Positions 35,314 to 44,994 of a DNA stretch of 64,000 nucleotides are shown here, in pieces. The notes beneath the pieces were generated by a model, which did no database searches, was not told the origin of the DNA, and saw only the letters and a list, made by a program, of their open reading frames with translations. A program made the translations under genes and the position numbers. The stretch is from Indolivaga alginatilytica (lineage in GTDB: Bacteria > Bacteroidota > Bacteroidia > Bacteroidales > Dysgonomonadaceae): the NCBI RefSeq assembly GCF_003201355.1, contig NZ_QICL01000003.1, positions 176,574-240,573 on the forward strand, read 5' to 3'. Within the stretch, counting starts at the first letter, position 1, and each line of letters starts with the position of its first letter.

Positions 35314-36598
35314 AATTACCGGGAAACAACTCAAATGCTAAATTAGTAAAATTAATAAATTGAATCGTATTATTTATAATAAGAATGATTACCATGACAG
35401 AAAGTATAATCGAAAGAGTATTGGATCTTATTCGATCAACTTTACTATATAGCCATCCCAGAAGTATCGGAATGAAATACAGCCAATGTCCCGAAAAGAG
35501 ATAAAACTCATCAACTCCAAATTTCAATACAATATGAACCACGATATCTACAAGTAAAGTTGAACAGACGATCCAAACAAACTTGTTTTTATAATTATAT
35601 ATCAAAGAGACGCTTAATAGAATTAAGAGTAGTATGACAAATAAGAATTGCCACCAACTGTGGTATGTATCAAAAATAATTTGGAATAGACCTGCTCCGG
35701 GAGCTCCACAAGGTCTCGAGATAACATCGGGCATAAGAACCGGTATGCCCCAGAATGTAAATATACTTTCATAAAAGATATTAGTCGTAGGAGATTGTAT
35801 CGAGAATTTTTGATATGCAACAGATGTTTCCTCCCATATATCATACTTAAGTTGCATGAATATTAAAATAGTTGTAAAAATACCTCCTATTAATATAATT
35901 TTCAGGATTGTTAATGACGTTTTATCTTTAGTGAAAAACATGGGAATAATGCCTTTTATTCCATTAGTTATAGTTACTCCTCCAAGTGATAAAACGAGTA
36001 TAAGATTGGTTAGTAAATGTATATTTTTATTTTTATAAATCATGGTTGAATAATAGCATATAGTCAGGCTTAACAGATATGCAGAGATGGTAAAAGCTTC
36101 AATTGTAAAACTAAGTAATATATTCATTCCCATGAATGTGTAAAACACCATAATGAGGCAGAGAGGATATTTTTGAAGTTGAATAATCTCCTTAAGATAC
36201 CTGTAAATGTATAGTATGGAATGGCTTATTCCTAAATTGCACGCTAAAACAATGATAAAGGTGCGTGACTTCATAGAACCTGTTATAAGATAGAAAATAT
36301 CAGCAATTCTCAGGATCGGAATTGTAAAGAATTTAATAAGAGGATGCCTCCCCAGTTCAAAATATCCTTGAGAATAATACATGGGATTATCAAAGGAGAA
36401 ATAATGATCAAGTATAAATCTCTTATTATCGAAAACATTTGTGTAAAATAATGGAATAAAGGCAAAGCAGAAAAATAAAATGACTAAGCAGGATACGAGT
36501 CTGAATTCAGTTTTATTTTTTGGAAATATAAACTTAAAAAGGTCTTTCAACTGTCTGTAATCGTCTCTCCAGCTCCAATTCTTCAAGAGTGTTAGCAT
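35312..36598 (-). CDS. Polytopic membrane protein, GT-C-like, paralogue 3
   Basis: This 428-residue membrane protein has an N-terminal cytoplasmic stretch ending FIFPKNKTEF (about residues 23-32). The first loop has DHYFSFDNPMYYSQGYFELGRHPL, and the C-terminal box is FSGHWLYFIPILLGW. It is closest in design to the paralogue at 33027-34256, from which it is separated by the prenyltransferase gene. A repeat element lies in the 151-base gap, so it may have its own terminator and not belong to the downstream operon. Function is not known; a polyprenyl-phosphate-sugar-dependent transferase is the working idea. Confidence 0.6.
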   Translation of the reverse strand: MLTLLKNWSWRDDYRQLKDLFKFIFPKNKTEFRLVSCLVILFFCFAFIPLFYTNVFDNKRFILDHYFSFDNPMYYSQGYFELGRHPLIKFFTIPILRIADIFYLITGSMKSRTFIIVLACNLGISHSILYIYRYLKEIIQLQKYPLCLIMVFYTFMGMNILLSFTIEAFTISAYLLSLTICYYSTMIYKNKNIHLLTNLILVLSLGGVTITNGIKGIIPMFFTKDKTSLTILKIILIGGIFTTILIFMQLKYDIWEETSVAYQKFSIQSPTTNIFYESIFTFWGIPVLMPDVISRPCGAPGAGLFQIIFDTYHSWWQFLFVILLLILLSVSLIYNYKNKFVWIVCSTLLVDIVVHIVLKFGVDEFYLFSGHWLYFIPILLGWLYSKVDRIRSNTLSIILSVMVIILIINNTIQFINFTNLAFELFPGN

Positions 36599-36662
36599 AT
36601 ATTAGTGTGTGTAAAATAATGCAGCAGAATATCACTTTATTCTGCTGCAAGGTGTTTATTTG

Positions 36663-38066
36663 TTAAAATTCAGCATTGTTCGGAGTTCGGGGAAATGGTA
36701 TTACATCTCGAATATTAGTCATACCTGTCACAAACAGCATAAGACGTTCGAATCCGAGTCCGAATCCAGCATGAGGGGCTGTACCAAATTTACGTGTTTC
36801 TAAATACCACCAGATTGGATCGGCATTCATTCCTATTTCTTTGATGCGGTTCGTCAGTTTGTCATAATCGGCTTCACGTTCCGATCCTCCGATGATTTCT
36901 CCGATTTTAGGGAAAAGAACATCCATACCACGAACCGTTTTTCCATCTTCATTCTGTTTCATGTAAAATGACTTGATTTCTTTCGGATAATCAGTCAAAA
37001 TTACAGGACATTTGAAATGCTGTTCTACCAGATAACGTTCGTGCTCCGATTGAAGATCTGCTCCCCAATATACGGGAAATTCAAATTTATGTTTGCTCTC
37101 CTCTAGAATTTTAACCCCTTCGGTGTATGTCAAACGGATAAATTTATTATTGGTGATAAAGTTTAATCTGTCGATTAATTCTTTGTCATATTTATCGGCT
37201 AAGAAAGCAATGTCATCTTTACAATTTTCAAGAGCATATTTGATCAGATATTGTAAAAAATCCTCAGCCAAATCCATGTTATCATTGATATCATAGAATG
37301 CCACTTCGGGCTCTATCATCCAGAATTCGGCAAGATGTCGAGGTGTATTGGAGTTCTCTGCACGGAATGTAGGACCAAAGGTGTATATGGCACCTAAAGC
37401 CATCGCACCTAATTCACCTTCTAATTGCCCTGAAACTGTAAGGTTTGTTTGACGTCCGAAGAAATCCTGACTATAGTCTACTGCACCTGTTTCGGTACGA
37501 GGCGTATTATTGAAATCCAGAGTTGTTGCCTGAAACATAGAACCTGCACCTTCCGCATCAGATGCTGTTATGATAGGTGTATGCAGGTAATAAAATCCAT
37601 TGTCATTAAAGTATTTATGAATAGCAAATGCCATGTGGTGACGCATACGCAGGATCGCTCCAAAAGTATTTGTTCTTGGACGTAGATGTGCTATTTCACG
37701 TAGGTATTCTAAAGACGGACCATTCTTTTGCTTTTGCAACGGATATTCTTCAGGATCGGCAATACCATAGATTTCTATTTCTTTGGCTTGTATTTCGCAG
37801 TTTTGACCTTGTCCTTGAGATGCAACTAAAGTACCAACCACGTGGATACATGCTCCGGTAGTGATTTTCTTTAGTACTTCTTCATTAAAGAGTTCATTGT
37901 CTGCAACTACCTGTATATTATTAATTGTAGAACCATCATTTAAATGTATAAAGCTCACAAATTTATTGCCTCTGCGGGTACGTACCCAGCCTTTTGCACT
38001 TACGGTTGCTCCAAAATCGTCTCTGCGGAGCAAGTCTGAAATTTTAGTTCTACGAATTGTTTCCAT
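36663..38066 (-). CDS. asnS: Asparaginyl-tRNA synthetase
   Basis: This 467-residue class IIb synthetase charges tRNA-Asn. The N-terminal OB anticodon-binding domain spans about residues 15-110. Motif 2 is [21 protein letters not shown], and motif 3 is [27 protein letters not shown] near the C terminus. The last lines up with AsnRS rather than AspRS. It is 64 bases from the membrane protein gene start and probably a separate unit. Confidence 0.96.
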   Translation of the reverse strand: METIRRTKISDLLRRDDFGATVSAKGWVRTRRGNKFVSFIHLNDGSTINNIQVVADNELFNEEVLKKITTGACIHVVGTLVASQGQGQNCEIQAKEIEIYGIADPEEYPLQKQKNGPSLEYLREIAHLRPRTNTFGAILRMRHHMAFAIHKYFNDNGFYYLHTPIITASDAEGAGSMFQATTLDFNNTPRTETGAVDYSQDFFGRQTNLTVSGQLEGELGAMALGAIYTFGPTFRAENSNTPRHLAEFWMIEPEVAFYDINDNMDLAEDFLQYLIKYALENCKDDIAFLADKYDKELIDRLNFITNNKFIRLTYTEGVKILEESKHKFEFPVYWGADLQSEHERYLVEQHFKCPVILTDYPKEIKSFYMKQNEDGKTVRGMDVLFPKIGEIIGGSEREADYDKLTNRIKEIGMNADPIWWYLETRKFGTAPHAGFGLGFERLMLFVTGMTNIRDVIPFPRTPNNAEF

Positions 38067-38100
38067 TTTTAATTTAAGTTTGTTCTAAATAGGGATAATT

Positions 38101-38166
38101 AGTCAACAGTTATCAGCCAGCAGTAATAGGTAAACCCTATAAACTGACTACTGATAACTGTTGACT
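38101..38166. repeat. AGTCAACAGTTATCAG inverted repeat
   Basis: AGTCAACAGTTATCAG (38101-38116) and its exact inverse (38151-38166) flank 34 bases between asnS and the pseudouridine synthase gene. A 16-bp perfect stem is possible, without a T run. Confidence 0.7.
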
Positions 38167-38183
38167 GATTATTGTAATTCTGT

Positions 38184-39422
38184 TTATTCGAATGCACCCA
38201 TGCGAAGCATGTTTACTTCCGATTCAGTTAAATATCTCCACCGGCCACGAGTTACATTTTTCTTGGTAAGTCCGGCAAAATATACACGATCTAATTTTAG
38301 CACCTGATATCCTAATTTTTCGAATATACGGCGTACGATACGATTTCTACCGGAGTGGATTTCGATTCCTACTTCATCCAGAACGTCTTCTCCTACGTAA
38401 GCAATCGAATCTGCATGAATTTCGCCGTCATCAAGCATAATACCATCGGCAATAGCCTGCATATCTTCTATGGCTACTTCACGATCGAGCTTAACTTGAT
38501 AAATCTTTTTCTTTACATATTTCGGGTGCATTAGCTTAGATGCTAAATCCCCGTCATTAGTAAGAAGTAGTACCCCTGTAGTATTTCTATCAAGACGACC
38601 TACCGGATAAATACGTTCAGGACATGCTCCTTTTACCAGATCCATAACAGTTTTTCTGTTTTGTGGATCATCTGAAGTCGTCACTGTATTTTTCGGCTTA
38701 TTAAGAAGAACATAAACTTTGCTTTCCAAACGTACCGGTTTGTCCTGAAAAGTTACAGAGTCACCTCTTTTCACTTTTGCTCCCAGTTCTGAGACCAATT
38801 CTCCGTTAACCCTTACTACTCCGGCTGTGATGAACGAATCGGCTTCGCGACGAGAACATACACCGGCATTAGCCAAGTATTTATTTAGACGAATCGGTGT
38901 TTCAGGATCTAGGTTCTCCTTGTACTTAACAGGTTTAAATAGCTGTTTAGGACCTTTGTTTCTGTTTTGATCGCCACCTCCCGATCTCTGATCTCTGTCA
39001 TAAGGTCTGCGATTATTGTCTCTTGACTGGTAAGAACTGTTTCTACGGTCTCCTCCAGAATTATAGCTGCCTCCTCTGTCTCCGGAATTGTAACTGCTGC
39101 GTCTGTCATCAGAGTTGTAATTACTTCTTCTTTCTCCAGAATTATAGCTGCCTCCTCTTTCTCCAGAATTGTAGTTACTACGTCTGTCGTCAGAATTGTA
39201 ATTACTCCTTCTATCCTCAGAGTTGTAATTACTGCGTCTATCATCAGCATTGTAGTTGCTGCGTCTGTCGTCAGAGTTATTGTTATCCCGGTTAATCACA
39301 GGGCGAGCATCGCCTACACGAGGACGTTTTTTCTTCGCTTCACTCTGATTATTCTTGTTAAGAGACGGTTTATTTGATGATGAGTAACCATCTCGGCTTT
39401 CATTATCTCTGTCTGTAATCAT
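38184..39422 (-). CDS. RsuA/RluB-family pseudouridine synthase with repeat-rich N-terminal extension
   Basis: This 412-residue protein modifies uridine in rRNA, probably 23S (RluB/E/F group). An S4 domain starts near residue 177 (IRLNKYLANAGVCSRREAD), and the catalytic segment is YPVGRLDRNTTGVLLLTNDG with its Asp. Before it lies an Arg/Asn/Ser/Gly/Asp-rich region (about 45-155) built of nine-residue repeats such as DDRRSNYNS, likely disordered and RNA-binding. The extension is long relative to most family members, although Bacteroidota often have such tails. It is followed on the same strand by the asnS unit. Confidence 0.9.
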   Translation of the reverse strand: MITDRDNESRDGYSSSNKPSLNKNNQSEAKKKRPRVGDARPVINRDNNNSDDRRSNYNADDRRSNYNSEDRRSNYNSDDRRSNYNSGERGGSYNSGERRSNYNSDDRRSSYNSGDRGGSYNSGGDRRNSSYQSRDNNRRPYDRDQRSGGGDQNRNKGPKQLFKPVKYKENLDPETPIRLNKYLANAGVCSRREADSFITAGVVRVNGELVSELGAKVKRGDSVTFQDKPVRLESKVYVLLNKPKNTVTTSDDPQNRKTVMDLVKGACPERIYPVGRLDRNTTGVLLLTNDGDLASKLMHPKYVKKKIYQVKLDREVAIEDMQAIADGIMLDDGEIHADSIAYVGEDVLDEVGIEIHSGRNRIVRRIFEKLGYQVLKLDRVYFAGLTKKNVTRGRWRYLTESEVNMLRMGAFE

Positions 39423-39483
39423 CTGTAATAAGATTTAAATTTTAATCAATTAATTAATTATAATAACCTCGCGGTTATTGGGG

Positions 39484-40827
39484 TTATACTCCGGTATATG
39501 TATGAGGCGTTATTTTTCTTAGTTCTTCTTTTATTTCATCACTTACAGAAAGTCCGTTAATGAAATTAGAGATAGACGTCATTGTTATAGCCTCATTGGT
39601 ACGAGTCAATTCTTTTAGTGCTTCATATGGCTTTGGATAACCTTCACGACGCAATATGGTTTGTATTCCTTCAGCTACTACTGCCCAGTTTTTCTCCAGA
39701 TCGTTATCTAAAGCATCTTTGTTTAAAAGTAACTTACCTAATCCTTTGAGGGTACTTTGCAATGAAATAATAATGTGTCCAACAGGAACACCCACATTTC
39801 TTAGTACGGTAGAATCGGTTAGGTCTCTTTGTAAACGAGATATTGGCAATTTTGCTGATAAGTGTTCTAATATAGCATTAGCTATGCCCAGATTTCCTTC
39901 TGCATTTTCGAAATCAATGGGATTTACTTTATGAGGCATGGCCGATGAGCCTATTTCCCCTGCTTTGATCTTTTGCTTAAAGTATTCCATCGAAATATAT
40001 TGCCAGAAGTCGCGATTCAAATCAATTATGATTGTATTTATGCGTTTCAATCCGTCAAAGATTGCCGCCATATTATCATAATTGGATATCTGTGTTGTAT
40101 ATTCTTCTCTAACTAATCCTAGTTTGTCTGACACAAATTTCGAGCCAAAGTCTTTCCAATTGTATTGAGGATAGGCAACGGTGTGAGCATTGTAATTTCC
40201 TGTAGCTCCCCCGAATTTAGCTGAAAAAGGAACTGATTTTACAAGATTGACCTGATTCTTAAGTCGGCTCACAAAAACCATAATTTCTTTTCCTAATCGG
40301 GTAGGGGATGCCGGCTGTCCGTGAGTCTTTGCCAGCATAGAAACTTCTTCCCATTCCTCTGCTCTGCTTTGGAGTAGGTTTATCAATTCATCTAAAAGCG
40401 GATAATACACATTTTCTAATGCTTCTTTCAAAGAAAGAGGTATCGATGTATTATTTATATCCTGCGAAGTCAACCCAAAATGGATGAATTCTTTGTATTC
40501 CTCCAAGTGTAGAACATCAAATTTCTCTTTGATGAAATATTCTACAGCTTTAACATCATGATTCGTTATGCTCTCAATCTCTTTGATATGAGTAGCATCT
40601 TCTTCAGAAAAGTTACTAACTATTTTTCTTAATTCCGGAAAAATTGTATGATTGACATTCTTCAATTGAGGCAACGGAAGTTCGCATAAAGCAATGAAGT
40701 ATTCAACTTCAACTAATACACGGTATTTAATCAATGCATATTCCGAGAAATAGTTAGCTAATTCTTCGGTTTTGTTACGATAACGACCATCAATAGGGCT
40801 AATGGCTGTTAGGGTATCTAATTTCAT
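39484..40827 (-). CDS. purB: Adenylosuccinate lyase
   Basis: This 447-residue enzyme acts twice in purine synthesis, cleaving SAICAR and adenylosuccinate. The fumarase/aspartase-superfamily signature GSSAMPHKVNP holds the flexible catalytic loop serine, and KTHGQPASPTRLGKE and TSQDINNT are further active-site segments. The length and N terminus match the E. coli-type PurB. A -7-like TACCTTTG (minus strand, 40887-40894) lies about 60 bases upstream. Confidence 0.95.
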   Translation of the reverse strand: MKLDTLTAISPIDGRYRNKTEELANYFSEYALIKYRVLVEVEYFIALCELPLPQLKNVNHTIFPELRKIVSNFSEEDATHIKEIESITNHDVKAVEYFIKEKFDVLHLEEYKEFIHFGLTSQDINNTSIPLSLKEALENVYYPLLDELINLLQSRAEEWEEVSMLAKTHGQPASPTRLGKEIMVFVSRLKNQVNLVKSVPFSAKFGGATGNYNAHTVAYPQYNWKDFGSKFVSDKLGLVREEYTTQISNYDNMAAIFDGLKRINTIIIDLNRDFWQYISMEYFKQKIKAGEIGSSAMPHKVNPIDFENAEGNLGIANAILEHLSAKLPISRLQRDLTDSTVLRNVGVPVGHIIISLQSTLKGLGKLLLNKDALDNDLEKNWAVVAEGIQTILRREGYPKPYEALKELTRTNEAITMTSISNFINGLSVSDEIKEELRKITPHTYTGV

Positions 40828-41185
40828 GATGGTTATTTTGAGTTTAATAGTCTGATATCTCCTTTTTGATGCTCCTAAGTGCGTTACAAAGGTAATTATT
40901 AAATCAATTATCTGTAGCCGATTACAAGAAAAAACTTGATAAAATATATCATTATTGGTGAAAATACGATAATATGCTTATTTTTGAGGGGATATATATT
41001 ATAGCATATTTTAGTATTAAGTAGCGTTAACTATTTAATGCAATATTTTTCAATATAACTGTCTCTGGTTGTTATACCCAGCCAAAGCAATAAAAAGGTC
41101 TGAGACCTTATATTGCTTGAATATAATTCTTCGGATTTGGTTGCTCTTTTTAGAGCAAGAGAATCTTCATTTCAATACACTTAAG
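40828..41185. other. Divergent intergenic region purB-rnhB
   Basis: Holds the purB -7 element (40887-40894, minus strand), an AT-rich stretch and one full copy of the dispersed hairpin element (41019-41110). No gene is seen. A reading frame running into rnhB from 41069 starts inside the repeat and is not considered coding. Confidence 0.6.
41019..41110 (+). repeat. Hairpin element, copy 7 (full)
   Basis: Far end AGTAGCGTTAACTATTTAATG, body TAACTGTCTCTGG and GCCAAAGCAATAAA, and hairpin AAGGTCTGAGACCTT (41095-41109). It is a good reference copy for the family. Confidence 0.8.
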
Positions 41186-41785
41186 ATGCTTCAATTATTT
41201 TTAAATCCTGATCTTGTAGAGGCCGGTTGTGATGAAGCCGGACGCGGATGTTTAGCCGGTCCTGTATTTGCAGCAGCTGTTATTCTACCTCCTGATTTCA
41301 GTTGTGAACTGCTAAACGATTCAAAACAACTTAAAGAAAAAACGAGATACAGTCTGCGGAAGGTTATCGAAGAACAAGCTCTGGCATGGGCAGTTGGTGT
41401 TGTGTCTCATACTGAAATTGATGAGATAAATATATTGAATGCATCTTTCCTGGCAATGCATAGGGCTGTATCCGATCTAAAGATGACTCCCGAGCATTTA
41501 TTGATTGATGGAAACAGATTTAAAAAGTACGAAAACATACCTCATACTTGTGTCGTAAAAGGTGATGGTAAATACCTTGCAATTGCTGCTGCATCGGTAT
41601 TAGCTAAAACTTACAGGGATGATTTTATGATGAAACTGAATGAGGAGTATCCTCAGTACGGGTGGAATCAGAATAAAGGATATCCCACGATTAGACATAG
41701 ACTAGCTATTGAAGAACATGGAATAACACCCTATCATCGTCTGACATTTAATTTGACAAATAAACAACTCCGTCTTGATTTTTAA
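41186..41785 (+). CDS. rnhB: Ribonuclease HII
   Basis: This 199-residue endonuclease cuts RNA in RNA-DNA hybrids and single ribonucleotides in [18 protein letters not shown] (about residues 12-26) carries the first catalytic Asp-Glu pair, and LLIDGNRF and [23 protein letters not shown]-like segments follow. The ATG at 41186 is chosen because upstream in-frame codons fall in the repeat and the family usually begins shortly before the DEAGRG motif. Confidence 0.93.
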   Translation: MLQLFLNPDLVEAGCDEAGRGCLAGPVFAAAVILPPDFSCELLNDSKQLKEKTRYSLRKVIEEQALAWAVGVVSHTEIDEINILNASFLAMHRAVSDLKMTPEHLLIDGNRFKKYENIPHTCVVKGDGKYLAIAAASVLAKTYRDDFMMKLNEEYPQYGWNQNKGYPTIRHRLAIEEHGITPYHRLTFNLTNKQLRLDF

Positions 41786-41821
41786 GTAATTCCGGCAATT
41801 CAATACCCTATCTTGAAATTA

Positions 41822-41876
41822 TAACTAACTATAGTTGTCCTACTTATCAGGGTTATAATAAAGTCTGAAACCTTAA
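41822..41876 (+). repeat. Hairpin element, copy 8 (partial)
   Basis: A degenerate body is followed by AAAGTCTGAAACCTT (41861-41874), which overlaps the stop codon of the minus-strand DUF4468-like gene at 41873. Confidence 0.5.
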
Positions 41877-42451
41877 AGCGTATCCGGTGCGTTTAATGCG
41901 TTCGCCAAACTGTCGGCCAATTCGTTTAGAAAGAATAAAGTACTTCTTTGGATATTTACTCTTAACTCCTGCTGGGGGCCTGCCACCTCTAAGGCCGATG
42001 GCGTAATGATATCTTCTGCCTTTACACTCTTTTTGATATTATGTAATTTGTAAGTAATACCTTTTACCTCAAATACGCATTTGTCATTAAATATAAATGC
42101 ATTGAGATGGTAAGTCATAACAACTTTCTCTCTTATTTTCTCATTATTCTCGGGAAGCAGAAGTTCTATTCTTGACTTTATAATAATCTCTTTGTTTGTA
42201 TTGTCATATCTTATATTTGAGATAAGGGGAGATGAAGCATATCTTTCTTTACCCCATTCCTTTACTCTGTGAAAACTTTTTTCAATATCATTGTTATTCA
42301 GCGGGATTTCTCTCACTAATACTACCTGGTTGTTGAAAAGTGGAGCGTAAGTAAATTTGTCATTCTGAACTAATACCTGAGCAAAAATATTGCCGGATAA
42401 CAAGGTTAAGAGGAATACAAAACAGATTGTTATACTTTTTACTCTGGTCAT
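41873..42451 (-). CDS. Secreted DUF4468-like protein
   Basis: This 192-residue protein has a signal peptide (residues 1-24, ending IFA before Q) and a beta-rich domain (about 40-135: SFHRVKEWGKERYASSPLISNIRYDNTNKEIIIKSRIELLL). This resembles the Bacteroidota DUF4468 family, which has a TBP-like fold of unknown function. It probably resides in the periplasm. A dispersed hairpin element forms its likely terminator. Confidence 0.65.
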   Translation of the reverse strand: MTRVKSITICFVFLLTLLSGNIFAQVLVQNDKFTYAPLFNNQVVLVREIPLNNNDIEKSFHRVKEWGKERYASSPLISNIRYDNTNKEIIIKSRIELLLPENNEKIREKVVMTYHLNAFIFNDKCVFEVKGITYKLHNIKKSVKAEDIITPSALEVAGPQQELRVNIQRSTLFFLNELADSLANALNAPDTL

Positions 42452-42550
42452 GATGTTTACTTATTTTATAATAATTAGTTTCTGCTCATTTGCAAGTTTG
42501 TTGTTGTAGGAAGCTCCGTTGCGATTGAACCCCTTACGAAAAAGGTAATT

Positions 42551-42642
42551 TAGTAACAGTAAATGTTTATTGTTCCATTTTATAACTATAACCGTCTCTC
42601 GCTATTATACTTGGCAAAGCAATAAAAAGGTCTGAGACCTTA
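42551..42642 (+). repeat. Hairpin element, copy 9 (full)
   Basis: AGTAACAGTAAATGTTTATTG far end, TAACCGTCTCTCG body and AAGGTCTGAGACCTT hairpin (42627-42641). Confidence 0.78.
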
Positions 42643-42724
42643 TATCTTTCGTCTTCATACAAATTTATGAAAAATATAATAGTACAGTTGTCGTTTAACA
42701 ATAAAAAAGAAAAAGGAAGAATAA

Positions 42725-43876
42725 TTATTCTTCCTTTGCTATGAGATAGTTTTTTAGAGTATTCGAGTACATCTCCAGGATTTTATTCCTAAGAAAAGGG
42801 ATGTCTTTATTCTCGAGTTTTATTTTATCAATCTGCTTTGATATATAGTCCTTGAAATCATTAACCTGTTGGTCGGTGTAATGCTCTTTGTATTTGTTCG
42901 AATTTTCCAACAGGTCATGAGCAATGTAGTTACAAGGGCTAAATTCATAATTCAGATGAATTTCACGATCAATAATTCTGGCAACAGCCGATATGCGCTC
43001 TTTTTTATCCAGTGATTCTATGAAATCTAATTTGTCATTTATTTCATTCCCAAAACGGAAGTGAATTTTTCCTTTAAAGCCAAGCAGCCCGATTTCCATA
43101 TTTCTTAGGTCATCTATTTGGGCTTTTTTGTATTCGGGATTATCTCTTTTTAACTGAAATTCCATTGCCTTCAGATAATCACAAGGGTCGTATTCGTACG
43201 AAATAGATAATGGTAGTATATTCAGACTTTTGATTCTTTCTGTAAATCCTCCTGACGGAGCAGACAACGCAAGCATCTTCAGTACACTTTCCTGAGTTCT
43301 ATCATTGGAATCTTTAGCCCTGCCTTCTCTTTGGGCAAGCCATACCGATTCTTTCTTTTCATTGATTACATGATAAATGTACTCTGACATATGACGCGAT
43401 ACTTCGAGCATTTGTCTGACAGATACACCTCGCTTGACAAGAAAACTTTTATTGAGGCGAACCAGTTTCTCTATCCACGGGTGAATTAATAAATTGTCGC
43501 CGATAGCTATTTCTGTAGTATCCATTCCTTTATCATTGCGGAGTATGTTTAATATTCCGGCATCCAGAATGATGTCTCTGTGGTTTGATATGATAAGGTG
43601 AGCTTTGTCTCCTAATTTTTCCCATCCGGAGCTAGTTACACCGGATGATGTTTTGTTTGCCAATCCCCATACTGTCGGTGCAATCATTTTTGACTGAAAA
43701 TCAAACTTTGTATTGTACTGCAACATTTCAGACGAAAACTCATCCCAATTTATATCCGGAAGTATATACTTAACAGCATACATGAAACCGGGGTCTACTA
43801 CCAATTCTTGGATAGCTTTCTTTACGTCCTTATCTTCTAAAGGGGCTATATCAACGAATTTACTATCGCTCATCAT
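42725..43876 (-). CDS. 1-acylglycerol-3-phosphate acyltransferase family protein
   Basis: This 383-residue protein has the PlsC-type motifs: NHRDIILD (H-x4-D, about residues 97-104), LVKRGVS (block II region) and REGRAKDS (block III). It is longer than classical PlsC, with N- and C-terminal extensions typical of Bacteroidota relatives. It should acylate a lysophosphatidate or similar lipid at the inner membrane. Its start overlaps the ddl stop by four bases (ATGA), so the two are co-translated. Confidence 0.8.
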   Translation of the reverse strand: MMSDSKFVDIAPLEDKDVKKAIQELVVDPGFMYAVKYILPDINWDEFSSEMLQYNTKFDFQSKMIAPTVWGLANKTSSGVTSSGWEKLGDKAHLIISNHRDIILDAGILNILRNDKGMDTTEIAIGDNLLIHPWIEKLVRLNKSFLVKRGVSVRQMLEVSRHMSEYIYHVINEKKESVWLAQREGRAKDSNDRTQESVLKMLALSAPSGGFTERIKSLNILPLSISYEYDPCDYLKAMEFQLKRDNPEYKKAQIDDLRNMEIGLLGFKGKIHFRFGNEINDKLDFIESLDKKERISAVARIIDREIHLNYEFSPCNYIAHDLLENSNKYKEHYTDQQVNDFKDYISKQIDKIKLENKDIPFLRNKILEMYSNTLKNYLIAKEE

Positions 43877-44862
43877 AAACTCTTTTGTGTTTTTTGATAT
43901 TCACATTCAATAATTTCACTTAAAACATCTGTTATATTTAAACCTGCAGCTTTTACTTGCTGTGGGATAAAACTCGTAGCGGTCATGCCCGGAGTCGTAT
44001 TTACTTCTAATAAATAAGGAGTATCCCCTGAAATTATAAAGTCGGCTCTTATTATTCCTTTTGCTCCTACCAGATCGTATATTCTGGATGTGAGTTGTTG
44101 TATCTGGAGAGTAATTTCGGGTGATAAATCGGCTGGAGTTATTTCTTCAACTTCTCCCATATATTTTGCATTGTAATCGAAGAACTCGTTCTTGGTAATT
44201 ACTTCGGTTATTGGAAATACAACTTCATGATCTGTTGTTTTGTAACAACCACAAGTAACCTCTCTGCCACTTATAAAGCTTTCGATAATTACATCGGATG
44301 CTTCGCTAAAAGCAAAATCTATAGCTTCCTGCATTTTTTCTATTGATTTTACTTTAGTTGTAGCAAAGCTCGATCCTCCGGTATTTGGCTTTATAAATAT
44401 TGGAAATTTAAGAGCTTCAGCAATATTCTCTGTGTTATATTTGGTTTCTCTGCTTAGATATACTGATTTAGCAACATTGAGCCCGAAATTCTTTAAAAAG
44501 TTATTGCATACAAACTTATTGAATGTGATAGCCGAGGCCATCCAGTCACAAGAAGAATAAGGTATGTTTAGCATATCAAAATAACCTTGCAGACGTCCAT
44601 CTTCTCCCGGAGTGCCATGTATAGTTATGTAGGCAAAATCAATTTTTATCTTTTCTGAGTCAAAAGAGATACTAAAGTCGTTTTTGTCAACATTGTATTC
44701 CTTATCTTCAATATTTGCAGTCCACCCTTTTCTGTCTATTTTTATTTTATAGACATTATATCGGTCTTTGTCTAAGAACGAATATATTCCGTTCATACTT
44801 TTTTCCGAGACTACAATCTCAGAAGAATATCCTCCCCATATAATTGCAACATTTTTCTTCAT
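43873..44862 (-). CDS. ddl: D-alanine--D-alanine ligase
   Basis: This 329-residue ATP-grasp ligase makes the D-Ala-D-Ala dipeptide of peptidoglycan. The HGTPGEDGRLQGYFDMLNIPYS segment, KPNTGGSSFATTKV (ATP loop) and RADFIISGDTPYLLEVNTTPGMT (metal and active site) are conserved. It lies downstream of rluD across a repeat and overlaps the acyltransferase gene. Confidence 0.94.
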   Translation of the reverse strand: MKKNVAIIWGGYSSEIVVSEKSMNGIYSFLDKDRYNVYKIKIDRKGWTANIEDKEYNVDKNDFSISFDSEKIKIDFAYITIHGTPGEDGRLQGYFDMLNIPYSSCDWMASAITFNKFVCNNFLKNFGLNVAKSVYLSRETKYNTENIAEALKFPIFIKPNTGGSSFATTKVKSIEKMQEAIDFAFSEASDVIIESFISGREVTCGCYKTTDHEVVFPITEVITKNEFFDYNAKYMGEVEEITPADLSPEITLQIQQLTSRIYDLVGAKGIIRADFIISGDTPYLLEVNTTPGMTATSFIPQQVKAAGLNITDVLSEIIECEYQKTQKSL

Positions 44863-44899
44863 GGCAAGTACTTAAGTAATTTCAGATATATATATTATC

Positions 44900-44991
44900 A
44901 AGTAACGTTAAATATTAAATGCGATGCTTTGTCAACATAACTGTCTTTGTCCGTTGTACTTGTCAAAGCAACAAAAAGGTCTGCGACCTTA
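44900..44991 (+). repeat. Hairpin element, copy 10 (full)
   Basis: AGTAACGTTAAATATTAAATG far end, ACATAACTGTCTTTG body and AAGGTCTGCGACCTT hairpin (44976-44990), ending four bases before the rluD stop codon. In the rluD direction it reads as hairpin plus T5. Confidence 0.8.
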
Positions 44992-44994
44992 AAG

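Noticed and set aside
39050-39270. Tandem repeats resembling a CRISPR-like array
   Set aside because: The repeats are in frame, have a 27-30 base period with no unique spacers, and encode the repeat region of a protein.
39023-39295. Cys/Tyr-rich 90-codon plus-strand frame and a 113-codon minus-strand frame
   Set aside because: Both are out-of-frame shadows of the nine-residue repeats in the pseudouridine synthase gene.
41069-41185. N-terminal extension of rnhB by 39 residues
   Set aside because: The extension starts inside a dispersed repeat and is unlike the ribonuclease HII family, so the ATG at 41186 was used.
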